A stretch of DNA of 7,352 nucleotides, taken from NCBI GenBank assembly GCA_044344145.1, contig JBIJDM010000146.1, forward strand, positions 1-7,352. The letters run 5' to 3'. Both the position numbers and the translations under genes were made by a program. The DNA comes from JBAXGE01 sp044344145 (GTDB lineage Bacteria; Planctomycetota; Phycisphaerae; WQYP01). The notes below the pieces were generated by a model. The model searched no databases and had not been told where the DNA came from. It saw only the letters and a program-made list of their open reading frames with translations. Positions 1 to 5,508 of the stretch are shown piece by piece. Position 1 is the stretch's first letter. The number at the start of each line of letters is the position of its first letter.

Positions 1-812
1 AGATAGCTGCCGACCTCGAACTGCAATTCGAATTCGCTGGGCACGGCCCGGCCGGGGGTGCGGTTGGAGCGGAACTTTTCCTGCATGGCCTGCCGGGAGA
101 GGTAGGTGATGTGCCCGAGCATGCGGGCGAGGGCCAGCCCGACCGTGGGGCCCTGATCATCATAATATTGGCCGTCGTGGAAGCCGGGATCGCGGTAGAT
201 GGCGTTGCGGCCGACGACATCGAAGGCGAGCGCCTGGCTGGTGAGGCGCGGGGAACTGGCGACAATCGCGGCGGCAGCGACCCAATCGGGATACGCCGTG
301 GCCCAAGTCAGGGCTTGATGCCCGCCAAAGGAGCCGCCCATAATCAGGGCCAGTTTGCGGACGTGCAGGGATTCCAGCAGGCGTTTTTGCACCTCGACCA
401 TATCGCGAATGGTGATCCGCGGGAAGGCGCGGCCGTAGGGCTTGCCGGTGGCGGGGTTGACCGAACCCGGCCCGGTGGTGCCCCGGCAGCCGCCGAGGAC
501 ATTGGCGCAGACGACAAAATATTGGTTGGTGTCCACCGGCTTGTCGGGGCCGACGACCAGATCCCACCAGCCGGCGTCATCGGCGGCGTCGTGGGCGGTC
601 ACGTGGGAATCGCCGCTGATGGCATGGCAAATCAGGACGGCATTGTCCCCGTTGGCGTTGAGCGTGCCCCAGGTTTCGTAGGTGACATGCACCTCGGTGA
701 GTGTGTCCCCACATGCCAGCGCCAGCGGGCCGGGCAATTGCCAGACTTGGGCGTGTTGCAGGGGCCGGGCGGTGCGGATGGAATCGGAGCTAACGAATAC
801 AGGTTCACTCAT
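1..812 (-). CDS. metX: Homoserine O-acetyltransferase, N-terminal part (runs off left edge)
   Basis: This enzyme acylates the hydroxyl of L-homoserine from acetyl-CoA, the first committed step of methionine synthesis in the cytoplasm. The 270 visible codons read as a continuous alpha/beta-hydrolase of the MetX family. CHAISGDSH lies at residues 62-70, the oxyanion-loop signature GGCRGTTGPGS at 107-117, the nucleophile elbow GGSFGG with Ser161, and then the family block around QALAFDVVGRNAI and HITYLS. Family members are about 360-380 residues, so roughly 100 residues, including the catalytic Asp and His, lie outside the window. The start is forced: an in-frame TAG lies upstream and no other start codon falls between it and this ATG. 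There is no Shine-Dalgarno sequence before the ATG, unlike the other genes here. Acetyl- versus succinyl-CoA preference cannot be decided from this fragment. The gene is divergent from rfbA. Confidence 0.95.
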   Translation of the reverse strand, partial: MSEPVFVSSDSIRTARPLQHAQVWQLPGPLALACGDTLTEVHVTYETWGTLNANGDNAVLICHAISGDSHVTAHDAADDAGWWDLVVGPDKPVDTNQYFVVCANVLGGCRGTTGPGSVNPATGKPYGRAFPRITIRDMVEVQKRLLESLHVRKLALIMGGSFGGHQALTWATAYPDWVAAAAIVASSPRLTSQALAFDVVGRNAIYRDPGFHDGQYYDDQGPTVGLALARMLGHITYLSRQAMQEKFRSNRTPGRAVPSEFELQFEVGSY

Positions 813-819
813 GGTTGGG

Positions 820-825
820 ATTCTA
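820..825 (-). promoter_or_regulatory. Candidate -10 element of metX (leaderless start)
   Basis: On the minus strand the hexamer TAGAAT (5 of 6 matches to TATAAT) ends seven bases before the metX ATG. This would put transcription start at or one base before the start codon. No convincing -35 element is seen 16-18 bases upstream. The absence of a Shine-Dalgarno sequence agrees with a leaderless mRNA. The hexamer could occur by chance. Confidence 0.3.
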
Positions 826-858
826 ACCGCAGCAAAGCGGCTCCGAAAGTCCTATTTT

Positions 859-929
859 GTGTCTCAAATTGTGCGCTACGGCCCGCGCGCCTGGGCCAAC
901 TCACCGGGGCGTGTCTCATTATGACGCGC
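859..929. repeat. Two copies of a degenerate GTGTCTCA element
   Basis: GTGTCTCA occurs at 859-866 and again at 911-918. In both copies an AT-rich 4-mer, a G, and a GCGC stretch follow within about 10 bases; aligning the tails needs one indel. The copies are 52 bp apart, close to five helical turns, so they face the same side of the DNA. They lie between the divergent metX and rfbA genes. An exact 8-mer repeated in 200 bp is not rare, so this is a candidate binding-site pair only. Confidence 0.3.
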
Positions 930-930
930 C
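908..930. repeat. Imperfect inverted repeat between metX and rfbA
   Basis: The arms GGCGTGTC (908-915) and GACGCGCC (923-930) are inverted with a single mismatch, which is G-T pairable in RNA, around a 7-base TCATTAT centre. The dyad covers the position where the -35 region of the candidate rfbA promoter would sit, as an operator would. No T-run follows on either strand, so it does not look like a terminator. Confidence 0.45.
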
Positions 931-947
931 TTTGTGGAGTTTATAGT
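919..947 (+). promoter_or_regulatory. Candidate sigma-70-type promoter for rfbAB
   Basis: TATAGT at 942-947 matches the -10 consensus in 5 of 6 positions. With a 17-bp spacer, the -35 position is TTATGA (919-924), a poor 3 of 6 match. The same TATAGT hexamer is used in the stronger candidate promoter before the ATPase gene. Start would fall near 954, giving a leader of about 55 bases before the rfbA ATG. Confidence 0.35.
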
Positions 948-1008
948 CTTTTTGTTGCCGTGGCACGGGCTTTGTTGTGGTAATATCAATCTTACTGGAG
1001 GAAAGCCC

Positions 1009-1785
1009 ATGAAAGGCGTCGTTTTAGCTGGTGGTTTAGGTACCCGTCTGCGGCCTTTGACAACGGTCACGAACAAGCATCTGCTGCCGGTCTATGACCG
1101 CCCGATGATCTATTATCCGTTGCAATGCCTGCTGAACGCGGGGATTGACGAGATTATGATCGTCACCGGCGGTGATCATGCGGGGGATTTTGTGAAGTTG
1201 CTCCGCAACGGTAAGCACTTGGGAATCAAGCGCTTAGCGTATGCGTATCAGGACGGCGAAGGCGGGATTGCCGATGCGCTGAAACATGCCGAAGAGTTTG
1301 CCGATGGCGGGCATATCAGCGTGATTCTGGGCGACAACATTATTCAAGGTAACATCCGTGCGGCGGCGAAGGACTTCCGGGCCCGCAGCCATGGCGCCAA
1401 GATCATCCTTAAGAGCGTGCCGGATCCGCAGCGCTTTGGCGTGGCGCGGTTCGAGGGCGATGCGATTGCCGAGATTATCGAAAAGCCCAAGAATCCGCCC
1501 AGCGATATGGCCGTCACCGGCATGTACTTCTACGATGCCGATGTGTTCAAGGTGTGCGCCAACCTTAAGCCCAGCCACCGCGGGGAATTGGAAATCACCG
1601 ATGTGAACAATTATTACCTGCAGCGCGGGGATATGAGTTTTGATATCCTCAAGGGTTGGTGGACCGATGCCGGCACGATCGAAAGTCTGTATCGCGCCAC
1701 GTTGCTGGCCGCCAAGGCCGGGGCCAACCATCTGGATGATGATTTTGTCGAAGTGGAATCGTTCGAGCTCAGCGCTCGGTTGTAA
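1009..1785 (+). CDS. rfbA: Glucose-1-phosphate thymidylyltransferase (short form)
   Basis: This cytoplasmic enzyme joins dTTP and alpha-D-glucose-1-phosphate to give dTDP-glucose and pyrophosphate, the first step of dTDP-L-rhamnose and other dTDP-deoxysugar pathways. The 258-residue protein shows the nucleotidyltransferase signature GGLGTRLRPLT (residues 8-18), KHLLPVYDRPMIYYPL (23-38), the metal-binding loop LGDN (107-110), DPQRFGV (139-145), EKP (158-160), GELEITDVN (192-200) and WWTDAGT (217-223). It lacks the C-terminal extension of the roughly 290-residue enterobacterial RmlA. The GGIADAL loop (85-91) and the length match the short class of about 240-260 residues. The ATG at 1009 has a TGGAGG ribosome site (996-1001) seven bases upstream. 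An in-frame start at 934 has no such site and would add residues that do not belong to the fold. rfbB follows 32 bases downstream in the same apparent operon. Confidence 0.95.
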   Translation: MKGVVLAGGLGTRLRPLTTVTNKHLLPVYDRPMIYYPLQCLLNAGIDEIMIVTGGDHAGDFVKLLRNGKHLGIKRLAYAYQDGEGGIADALKHAEEFADGGHISVILGDNIIQGNIRAAAKDFRARSHGAKIILKSVPDPQRFGVARFEGDAIAEIIEKPKNPPSDMAVTGMYFYDADVFKVCANLKPSHRGELEITDVNNYYLQRGDMSFDILKGWWTDAGTIESLYRATLLAAKAGANHLDDDFVEVESFELSARL

Positions 1786-1817
1786 TTCTGATCCGCAACT
1801 CGTAACCCGAGGTATTC

Positions 1818-2876
1818 ATGCGCACCATTCGCAAAGTTCTTCTCACCGGCGGCGCCGGTTTCATCGGCAGCAACTTCGTCCGCTTTGTGCAGGCGAACCG
1901 GCCAGCCTGGCATATCGTCAATTTCGATCTGCTGACCTATTCGGGCAATCTGGAAAACCTTGCCGATGTGGATGCCACGCGGCATACGTTTGTGCAGGGC
2001 GATGTGTGTGATGCCGATGCGGTGGAGCAGGTGTTGCGGGAGCATCAGATTGATGCCATTGTGCACATGGCCGCGGAGAGCCATGTGGATCGGTCGCTGA
2101 TGGATGCCACGCCGTTTTACAAGACCAACGTGCTGGGCACGCAGACGGTGGTGGATGCGCTGGTTCGGGTGCAGACCAAGACCGGGCGGACGATTGCGAT
2201 GGTGCAGGTCAGCACGGATGAAGTGTATGGCAGTCTGCCGCTGGAACGCACGGAGTTGAAATTCGTCGAGACCATGCCGCTGCAGCCCAATAGTCCGTAT
2301 GCGGCGAGTAAAGCCGGCGGTGATCTGGCGGTATTGGCCGCGCAGCATACGTTTAAGCTGGACTTGATGGTCACGCGTTGTTCGAATAATTTCGGGCCGT
2401 ACCAATTCCCGGAAAAAGTCATTCCGCTGTTTGTCTCCAATCTGATGGAAGGCAAGAAGGTGCCGCTGTATGGCGATGGGCTGAATGTGCGCGACTGGCT
2501 GCATGTGGACGACCATGCGGAGGCGCTGATCGCCGTGCTGGAAAAAGGTACGGCGGGTGAGGTTTATAACGTTGGCGGGAATAATGAACGGTCCAATCTG
2601 GAACTGACGCATACGATTCTGCAACTGATGGGTCGGGGGCGTGACAGTATTCAGCCGGTGGCGGATCGGCTTGGTCATGACCGGCGTTATGCCATTGATG
2701 CCCGCAAGATTCAGCGGGAATTGGGCTGGACGCCCAGCCGGTCGGCGTGGCCCAACGCTTTGGCGAATACGGTACAATGGTATCAGGAACACAAAACCTG
2801 GCTGGAACGGATCAAATCCGGCGTGTATCGCGACTATTACGCGGCCAACTATGGCCAACGCACCACGCAGATATAA
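1818..2876 (+). CDS. rfbB: dTDP-glucose 4,6-dehydratase
   Basis: This NAD-dependent enzyme converts dTDP-glucose to dTDP-4-keto-6-deoxyglucose, the branch point for rhamnose and many other deoxysugars. The 352-residue length is typical. It is an extended short-chain dehydrogenase: Rossmann glycine motif GGAGFIGSN (residues 11-19), FDLLTYSGNLENL (36-48), MAAESHVDRS (84-93), the catalytic STDEVYG (132-138, with Thr133, Asp134, Glu135), YAASK (161-165, with Tyr161 and Lys165), NNFGPYQFPEK (190-200), RDWLHVDDH (225-233) and LGHDRRYAID (285-294). The ATG has GAGG at 1809-1812 with a 5-base spacer. It is the second gene of the rfbAB unit, 32 bases after rfbA, and a terminator follows 45 bases after the stop. 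rfbC and rfbD are not adjacent, so the final product (rhamnose or another sugar) cannot be read from this locus. Confidence 0.96.
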   Translation: MRTIRKVLLTGGAGFIGSNFVRFVQANRPAWHIVNFDLLTYSGNLENLADVDATRHTFVQGDVCDADAVEQVLREHQIDAIVHMAAESHVDRSLMDATPFYKTNVLGTQTVVDALVRVQTKTGRTIAMVQVSTDEVYGSLPLERTELKFVETMPLQPNSPYAASKAGGDLAVLAAQHTFKLDLMVTRCSNNFGPYQFPEKVIPLFVSNLMEGKKVPLYGDGLNVRDWLHVDDHAEALIAVLEKGTAGEVYNVGGNNERSNLELTHTILQLMGRGRDSIQPVADRLGHDRRYAIDARKIQRELGWTPSRSAWPNALANTVQWYQEHKTWLERIKSGVYRDYYAANYGQRTTQI

Positions 2877-2921
2877 AGTTGCCCCCTTTGCAGAGTGTCG
2901 GCAACGGCATTCTTTCTCCAC

Positions 2922-2956
2922 CCGACCTTGGACTTGCGTTTAAGGCCGGTTTTTTT
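2922..2956 (+). terminator. Intrinsic terminator of the rfbAB operon
   Basis: CCG-A-CCTT-GGAC (2922-2933), a TTGC loop (2934-2937) and GTTT-AAGG-C-CGG (2938-2949) form an 11-pair stem with one internal A/C mismatch and two G-T pairs in the upper part. Seven T residues follow at 2950-2956. It lies 45 bases after the rfbB stop and would end the operon before the secreted-protein gene. Confidence 0.8.
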
Positions 2957-3037
2957 ATGCTTACAAGCTGGTGCCGGGCCTTGGTCTGTTCTGACGAGGG
3001 CCTGTTTCATGTCGTTTTATGCTGAGGAGTCCCGCTG

Positions 3038-4126
3038 ATGGTACGTAATCACTGGCTGACACTGGGTCTTACCGCACTGTTGGCCATCGGGGCCGGGGCG
3101 ATGGTGCAGGCGGCGCCGGCACTGCCCACGGATGAACTGGCCAAGATCATCACCGAGGCCAAAGCCCCCGCGCGGTTTGCCGATCACAAGGCCAACTTCA
3201 GTTTTGGCAAGGAAACCTTCAGCTTTAAAAATGGTGCGGAGAAGACTGAGTTTTATACCATCAAGGATGGCGACAAATATATTGCCGTGCTGCATCCGGG
3301 GATGATCCAGCTTGATATGATCACCTTTGATCCCACCAAAGGCGTGGACAAGCCGGGCTTCAAAGATTACTACTCCTGGGGTACGCTGCTGGGGACGCGC
3401 ATCACGGTGAATTGCTGGGCGGGGGGCATGGGCCCCACCGGCAAAGTGAGTTTTGATTTCAAAACCACCGGCAGCACGCTGACGCTGACTACCCAGCAAG
3501 TTTGGGCGGGCACCAAGGGCGTGTGTGACTATGTCATGACTCTGAGCTGCGATCCGGTGCTGGGTTATGTCTGGAACGCCACCACGGCGTATGCTTCGGA
3601 CAAGCCCCCCACCAAGGTGGTGAAAGACAAGCAGGGCAATGAATCCACCAAGCTCGAGACGATCGAATTTTTTAACTGGCAGGTGCCGGTGACGGCGTGG
3701 ACTTCGCGCAACAATAACCCGCGCTGGCCCGCGGGCTGGACCCATGCCCGTAAAGTATTCTTCCGGCCCGACAATAAAATCGTCGGCTTCTGGATGAATC
3801 CCGATAGCAATGACTATTGCAAATATAAACGCAGCGATGTGAAAGAAGGCGGTTTTGTGGCCAAGCTTCCCGGACCTGATGGTTGGGGCGTGGGGCTGGT
3901 GCATGTGCAGAAGGCGCCCTACGGCACCAACAACGCCACGTGCAATATGTGGGCGGACTCGCATAATTATCTGAAGCTGGCCGACCAGCCGGAGGCCGAT
4001 GGCGTGTATCGCGCCAAGGCGATTTGGCGTTTTCAGGCCATCCCGCCCGAAGGTGTGCAGGCCATTATGAAAGTGGCTGAGATGGACAACATCGGTAAGG
4101 ATAAATATTGCACAGACGCGCCGTAA
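3038..4126 (+). CDS. Secreted Trp- and Cys-rich protein of unknown function
   Basis: I do not recognise this family. The 362-residue product starts with a Sec-type signal peptide: charged MVRNHW, a hydrophobic stretch at about residues 8-23, and a likely signal peptidase I cut after VQA (residue 25). The mature part has no further membrane segment and looks beta-rich. It has 12 tryptophans and six cysteines (126, 163, 171, 261, 302, 358), an even number suited to disulfides outside the cytoplasm. Notable stretches are FFNWQVPVTAW (211-221), PRWPAGWTHARK (228-239) and NMWADSHNYLKL (303-314). No catalytic signature, lipobox or anchoring tail is visible; it ends YCTDAP. The ATG has GAGGAG at 3024-3029 with an 8-base spacer. 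Terminators on both sides imply a single-gene transcript. A carbohydrate-binding or carbohydrate-acting beta-sandwich is one guess from the composition, nothing more. Confidence 0.9.
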   Translation: MVRNHWLTLGLTALLAIGAGAMVQAAPALPTDELAKIITEAKAPARFADHKANFSFGKETFSFKNGAEKTEFYTIKDGDKYIAVLHPGMIQLDMITFDPTKGVDKPGFKDYYSWGTLLGTRITVNCWAGGMGPTGKVSFDFKTTGSTLTLTTQQVWAGTKGVCDYVMTLSCDPVLGYVWNATTAYASDKPPTKVVKDKQGNESTKLETIEFFNWQVPVTAWTSRNNNPRWPAGWTHARKVFFRPDNKIVGFWMNPDSNDYCKYKRSDVKEGGFVAKLPGPDGWGVGLVHVQKAPYGTNNATCNMWADSHNYLKLADQPEADGVYRAKAIWRFQAIPPEGVQAIMKVAEMDNIGKDKYCTDAP

Positions 4127-4157
4127 GACGCGAGGCGAGTATTCGGCAATCCAGACC

Positions 4158-4180
4158 CCCGTCTCCGGACGGGTTTTTTT
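4158..4180 (+). terminator. Intrinsic terminator after the secreted-protein gene
   Basis: CCCGTC (4158-4163), the UNCG-class tetraloop TCCG (4164-4167) closed by a C-G pair, and GACGGG (4168-4173) form a perfect 6-bp GC-rich stem. Seven T residues follow (4174-4180). It lies 31 bases after the stop codon at 4126. This is a textbook Rho-independent terminator. Confidence 0.9.
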
Positions 4181-4233
4181 GTTACTAAAATATAAACGCT
4201 TTTACGTATATACCGAATATTGCGCTATGTATG

Positions 4234-4262
4234 TTGCAATTTTATGCCTAATTCTGTATAGT
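4234..4262 (+). promoter_or_regulatory. Candidate sigma-70-type promoter for the ATPase gene
   Basis: TTGCAA (4234-4239, 4 of 6 to TTGACA) and TATAGT (4257-4262, 5 of 6 to TATAAT) are separated by exactly 17 bases. They lie in the only clearly AT-rich stretch of the window (about 4181-4287), just after a terminator. Transcription would start near 4269, about 19 bases before the ATG. The -35 hexamer also forms part of a small inverted repeat, ATTGC (4219-4223) and GCAAT (4236-4240). Confidence 0.55.
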
Positions 4263-4263
4263 G

Positions 4264-4290
4264 CATGAATCAAAATTAGGGTTATTCATG
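4264..4290. repeat. Perfect 7-bp inverted repeat over the ATPase start codon
   Basis: CATGAAT (4264-4270) and ATTCATG (4284-4290) are perfect inverted arms. The 13-base interval holds the ribosome site AGGG (4278-4281), and the right arm ends in the ATG. The predicted transcription start near 4269 falls inside the left arm, so an operator in DNA is more likely than an mRNA hairpin unless transcription starts further upstream. Confidence 0.4.
4278..4281 (+). promoter_or_regulatory. Ribosome binding site fixing the ATPase start
   Basis: AGGG lies six bases before the ATG at 4288. The in-frame GTG at 4261, which would add nine residues, overlaps the predicted -10 box and has no ribosome site, so the ATG is preferred. 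Confidence 0.55.
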
Positions 4291-5475
4291 ATTACGCGTA
4301 TTGCGGAAAAAATTCTTCGCGATCAACTGGCCAGTGCCAAGGTAACCGTTATCCTCGGCGCACGCCAAGTCGGTAAGACCACACTCACCAAGCAGGTAAC
4401 AACCGGACGCAACACGCAGTTCCTCAATTTCGACATCACCACCGACTTGCAACGCTTTGTGTTGGCCAGCCGAATGGCGCCTGCCCAAGCACTGGCATAT
4501 TTACAATCTCCCGACATTCTGGTGCTCGATGAAGTGCAACGCTGGCCCGAGGCGACCCGCGTCATCAAAGGCTGGTACGACCAACAACTGCCGGTGAAAT
4601 GCATTTTGCTAGGTTCGTCGGCACTGCAACTGCGCGAGCAAACCGCCGAGGCGCTGACCGGGCGCAATTATCAATTCATCCTGCCGCCGCTGTTATGGGC
4701 CGAGACCTTGCAGACGCAGGCTTGGTACAGCGCCGAACTCGCACCCGCGTTACTGCGCGACCATGCGGCCCCCGCGCTGCGCGATTATCTGCTGGCCCGG
4801 ATGGCCTTGGGAAGTTATCCCGAAGTGGTCACCACGCCCAAGCCCACCGAATTACTCCGGCAATTGGCTCAGGATTACCTGTGGAAAGATGTGCTTTACG
4901 AAGGCGGGATTAAAAGCCCCGGCCTGATCCAACGGCTGTTACAGATGCTGGCGCTCCAGATCGGCAGCGAAGTTTCCATCAGCGAGTTGGCCACCGCATT
5001 GGGGGCCGGGCGCAACACCATCCAGCGGTATCTTGATTTGCTGGAGATGGTGTGGGTGATTTTTCGTCTGCCTGCCTATAGCACCAACCCGCGCAAGGAA
5101 ATCACCGCCAAGCAGAAAATATTTTTCTGGGATGTGGGCATACGCAATGCCCTGATCAACCGAATCGATATTACCGCCGAGCGCGATGATATCGGCCATC
5201 TGTGGGAAAACTGGGCGCTGGCAGAAATCGCCAAGCTTAATCTGCTGACCGGACAAACCTGCGAACTGTTTTTCTGGCGTACCTACGACCAGGCGGAAGT
5301 GAACTTGGTGGTGCGCCGGGCGGGGCAACTGCATGCCTTCGAGATGCGCTGGAACCCGCGCCGTAAAGCGCGGACCAGTTTTACGAGTCACTATCAGGTA
5401 CCGGTGCAAATATTATCACCGGCGGATCCATTCTTGACGGCCGCGACGAACCTGTTTAACGGATCGGGCTCATAA
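4288..5475 (+). CDS. AAA-type ATPase with C-terminal DUF4143 domain
   Basis: This is a 395-residue member of the ATP-binding family pairing an AAA_14 P-loop domain with DUF4143. Such proteins are widespread in bacteria and archaea, often in variable copy number, and their role is poorly known. The N-terminal domain has Walker A GARQVGKT (residues 24-31, Lys30 and Thr31), Walker B ILVLDEVQ (77-84, Asp81 and Glu82) and a sensor-like LLGSS (107-111). A helical, winged-helix-like stretch follows, around ISELATALGAGRNTIQRYLDLL (231-252). The C-terminal part has WDVGIRNALIN (281-291), HLWENWALAEI (304-314) and FFWRTYDQAEVNL (328-340). This end resembles PD-(D/E)XK nuclease folds, but Asn339 and Arg354 stand where the family usually has Asp and Lys. 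No signal peptide is seen. It has its own candidate promoter and no co-transcribed partner, and is convergent with the propeller gene. Confidence 0.9.
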   Translation: MITRIAEKILRDQLASAKVTVILGARQVGKTTLTKQVTTGRNTQFLNFDITTDLQRFVLASRMAPAQALAYLQSPDILVLDEVQRWPEATRVIKGWYDQQLPVKCILLGSSALQLREQTAEALTGRNYQFILPPLLWAETLQTQAWYSAELAPALLRDHAAPALRDYLLARMALGSYPEVVTTPKPTELLRQLAQDYLWKDVLYEGGIKSPGLIQRLLQMLALQIGSEVSISELATALGAGRNTIQRYLDLLEMVWVIFRLPAYSTNPRKEITAKQKIFFWDVGIRNALINRIDITAERDDIGHLWENWALAEIAKLNLLTGQTCELFFWRTYDQAEVNLVVRRAGQLHAFEMRWNPRRKARTSFTSHYQVPVQILSPADPFLTAATNLFNGSGS

Positions 5476-5508
5476 CCCGTCCACCTCACCGCAGGCCAAA
5501 TGCGCAAG

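Noticed and set aside
813..900. Possible methionine-related riboswitch (SAM or SAH type) in the metX leader
   Set aside because: I could not find a recognisable SAM-riboswitch core. Only short hairpins appear (CCGC/GCGG near the ATG, and GGCCC/GGGCC at 880-897), and the -10 candidate next to the ATG argues against a long leader.
111..983. 290-codon open frame on the plus strand over metX and the intergenic region
   Set aside because: It is antisense to a clear MetX reading frame, its translation is low-complexity Gly/Ala-rich, and it runs through the rfbA promoter region. It is a high-GC shadow.
1614..2921. 435-codon open frame on the minus strand over rfbB
   Set aside because: It is antisense to rfbB, which has every family motif in frame. 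The translation is rich in His, Arg and Ile with no recognisable domain, as expected from the reverse of a GC-rich gene.
2942..2982. Inverted AAGGCC / GGCCTT pair near the rfbAB terminator as an antiterminator
   Set aside because: The arms are only six bases, 29 bases apart, and the right arm lies downstream of the T-run, so it cannot compete with terminator formation in time.
2957..3037. Promoter for the secreted-protein gene
   Set aside because: One must exist after the upstream terminator, but no hexamer pair with acceptable spacing stands out. TATGCT at 3017-3022 is too close to the ribosome site.
3017..3964. 315-codon open frame on the minus strand over the secreted-protein gene
   Set aside because: The plus-strand frame has a signal peptide, a good ribosome site and flanking terminators. 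The antisense translation is a His/Arg/Gly-rich shadow.
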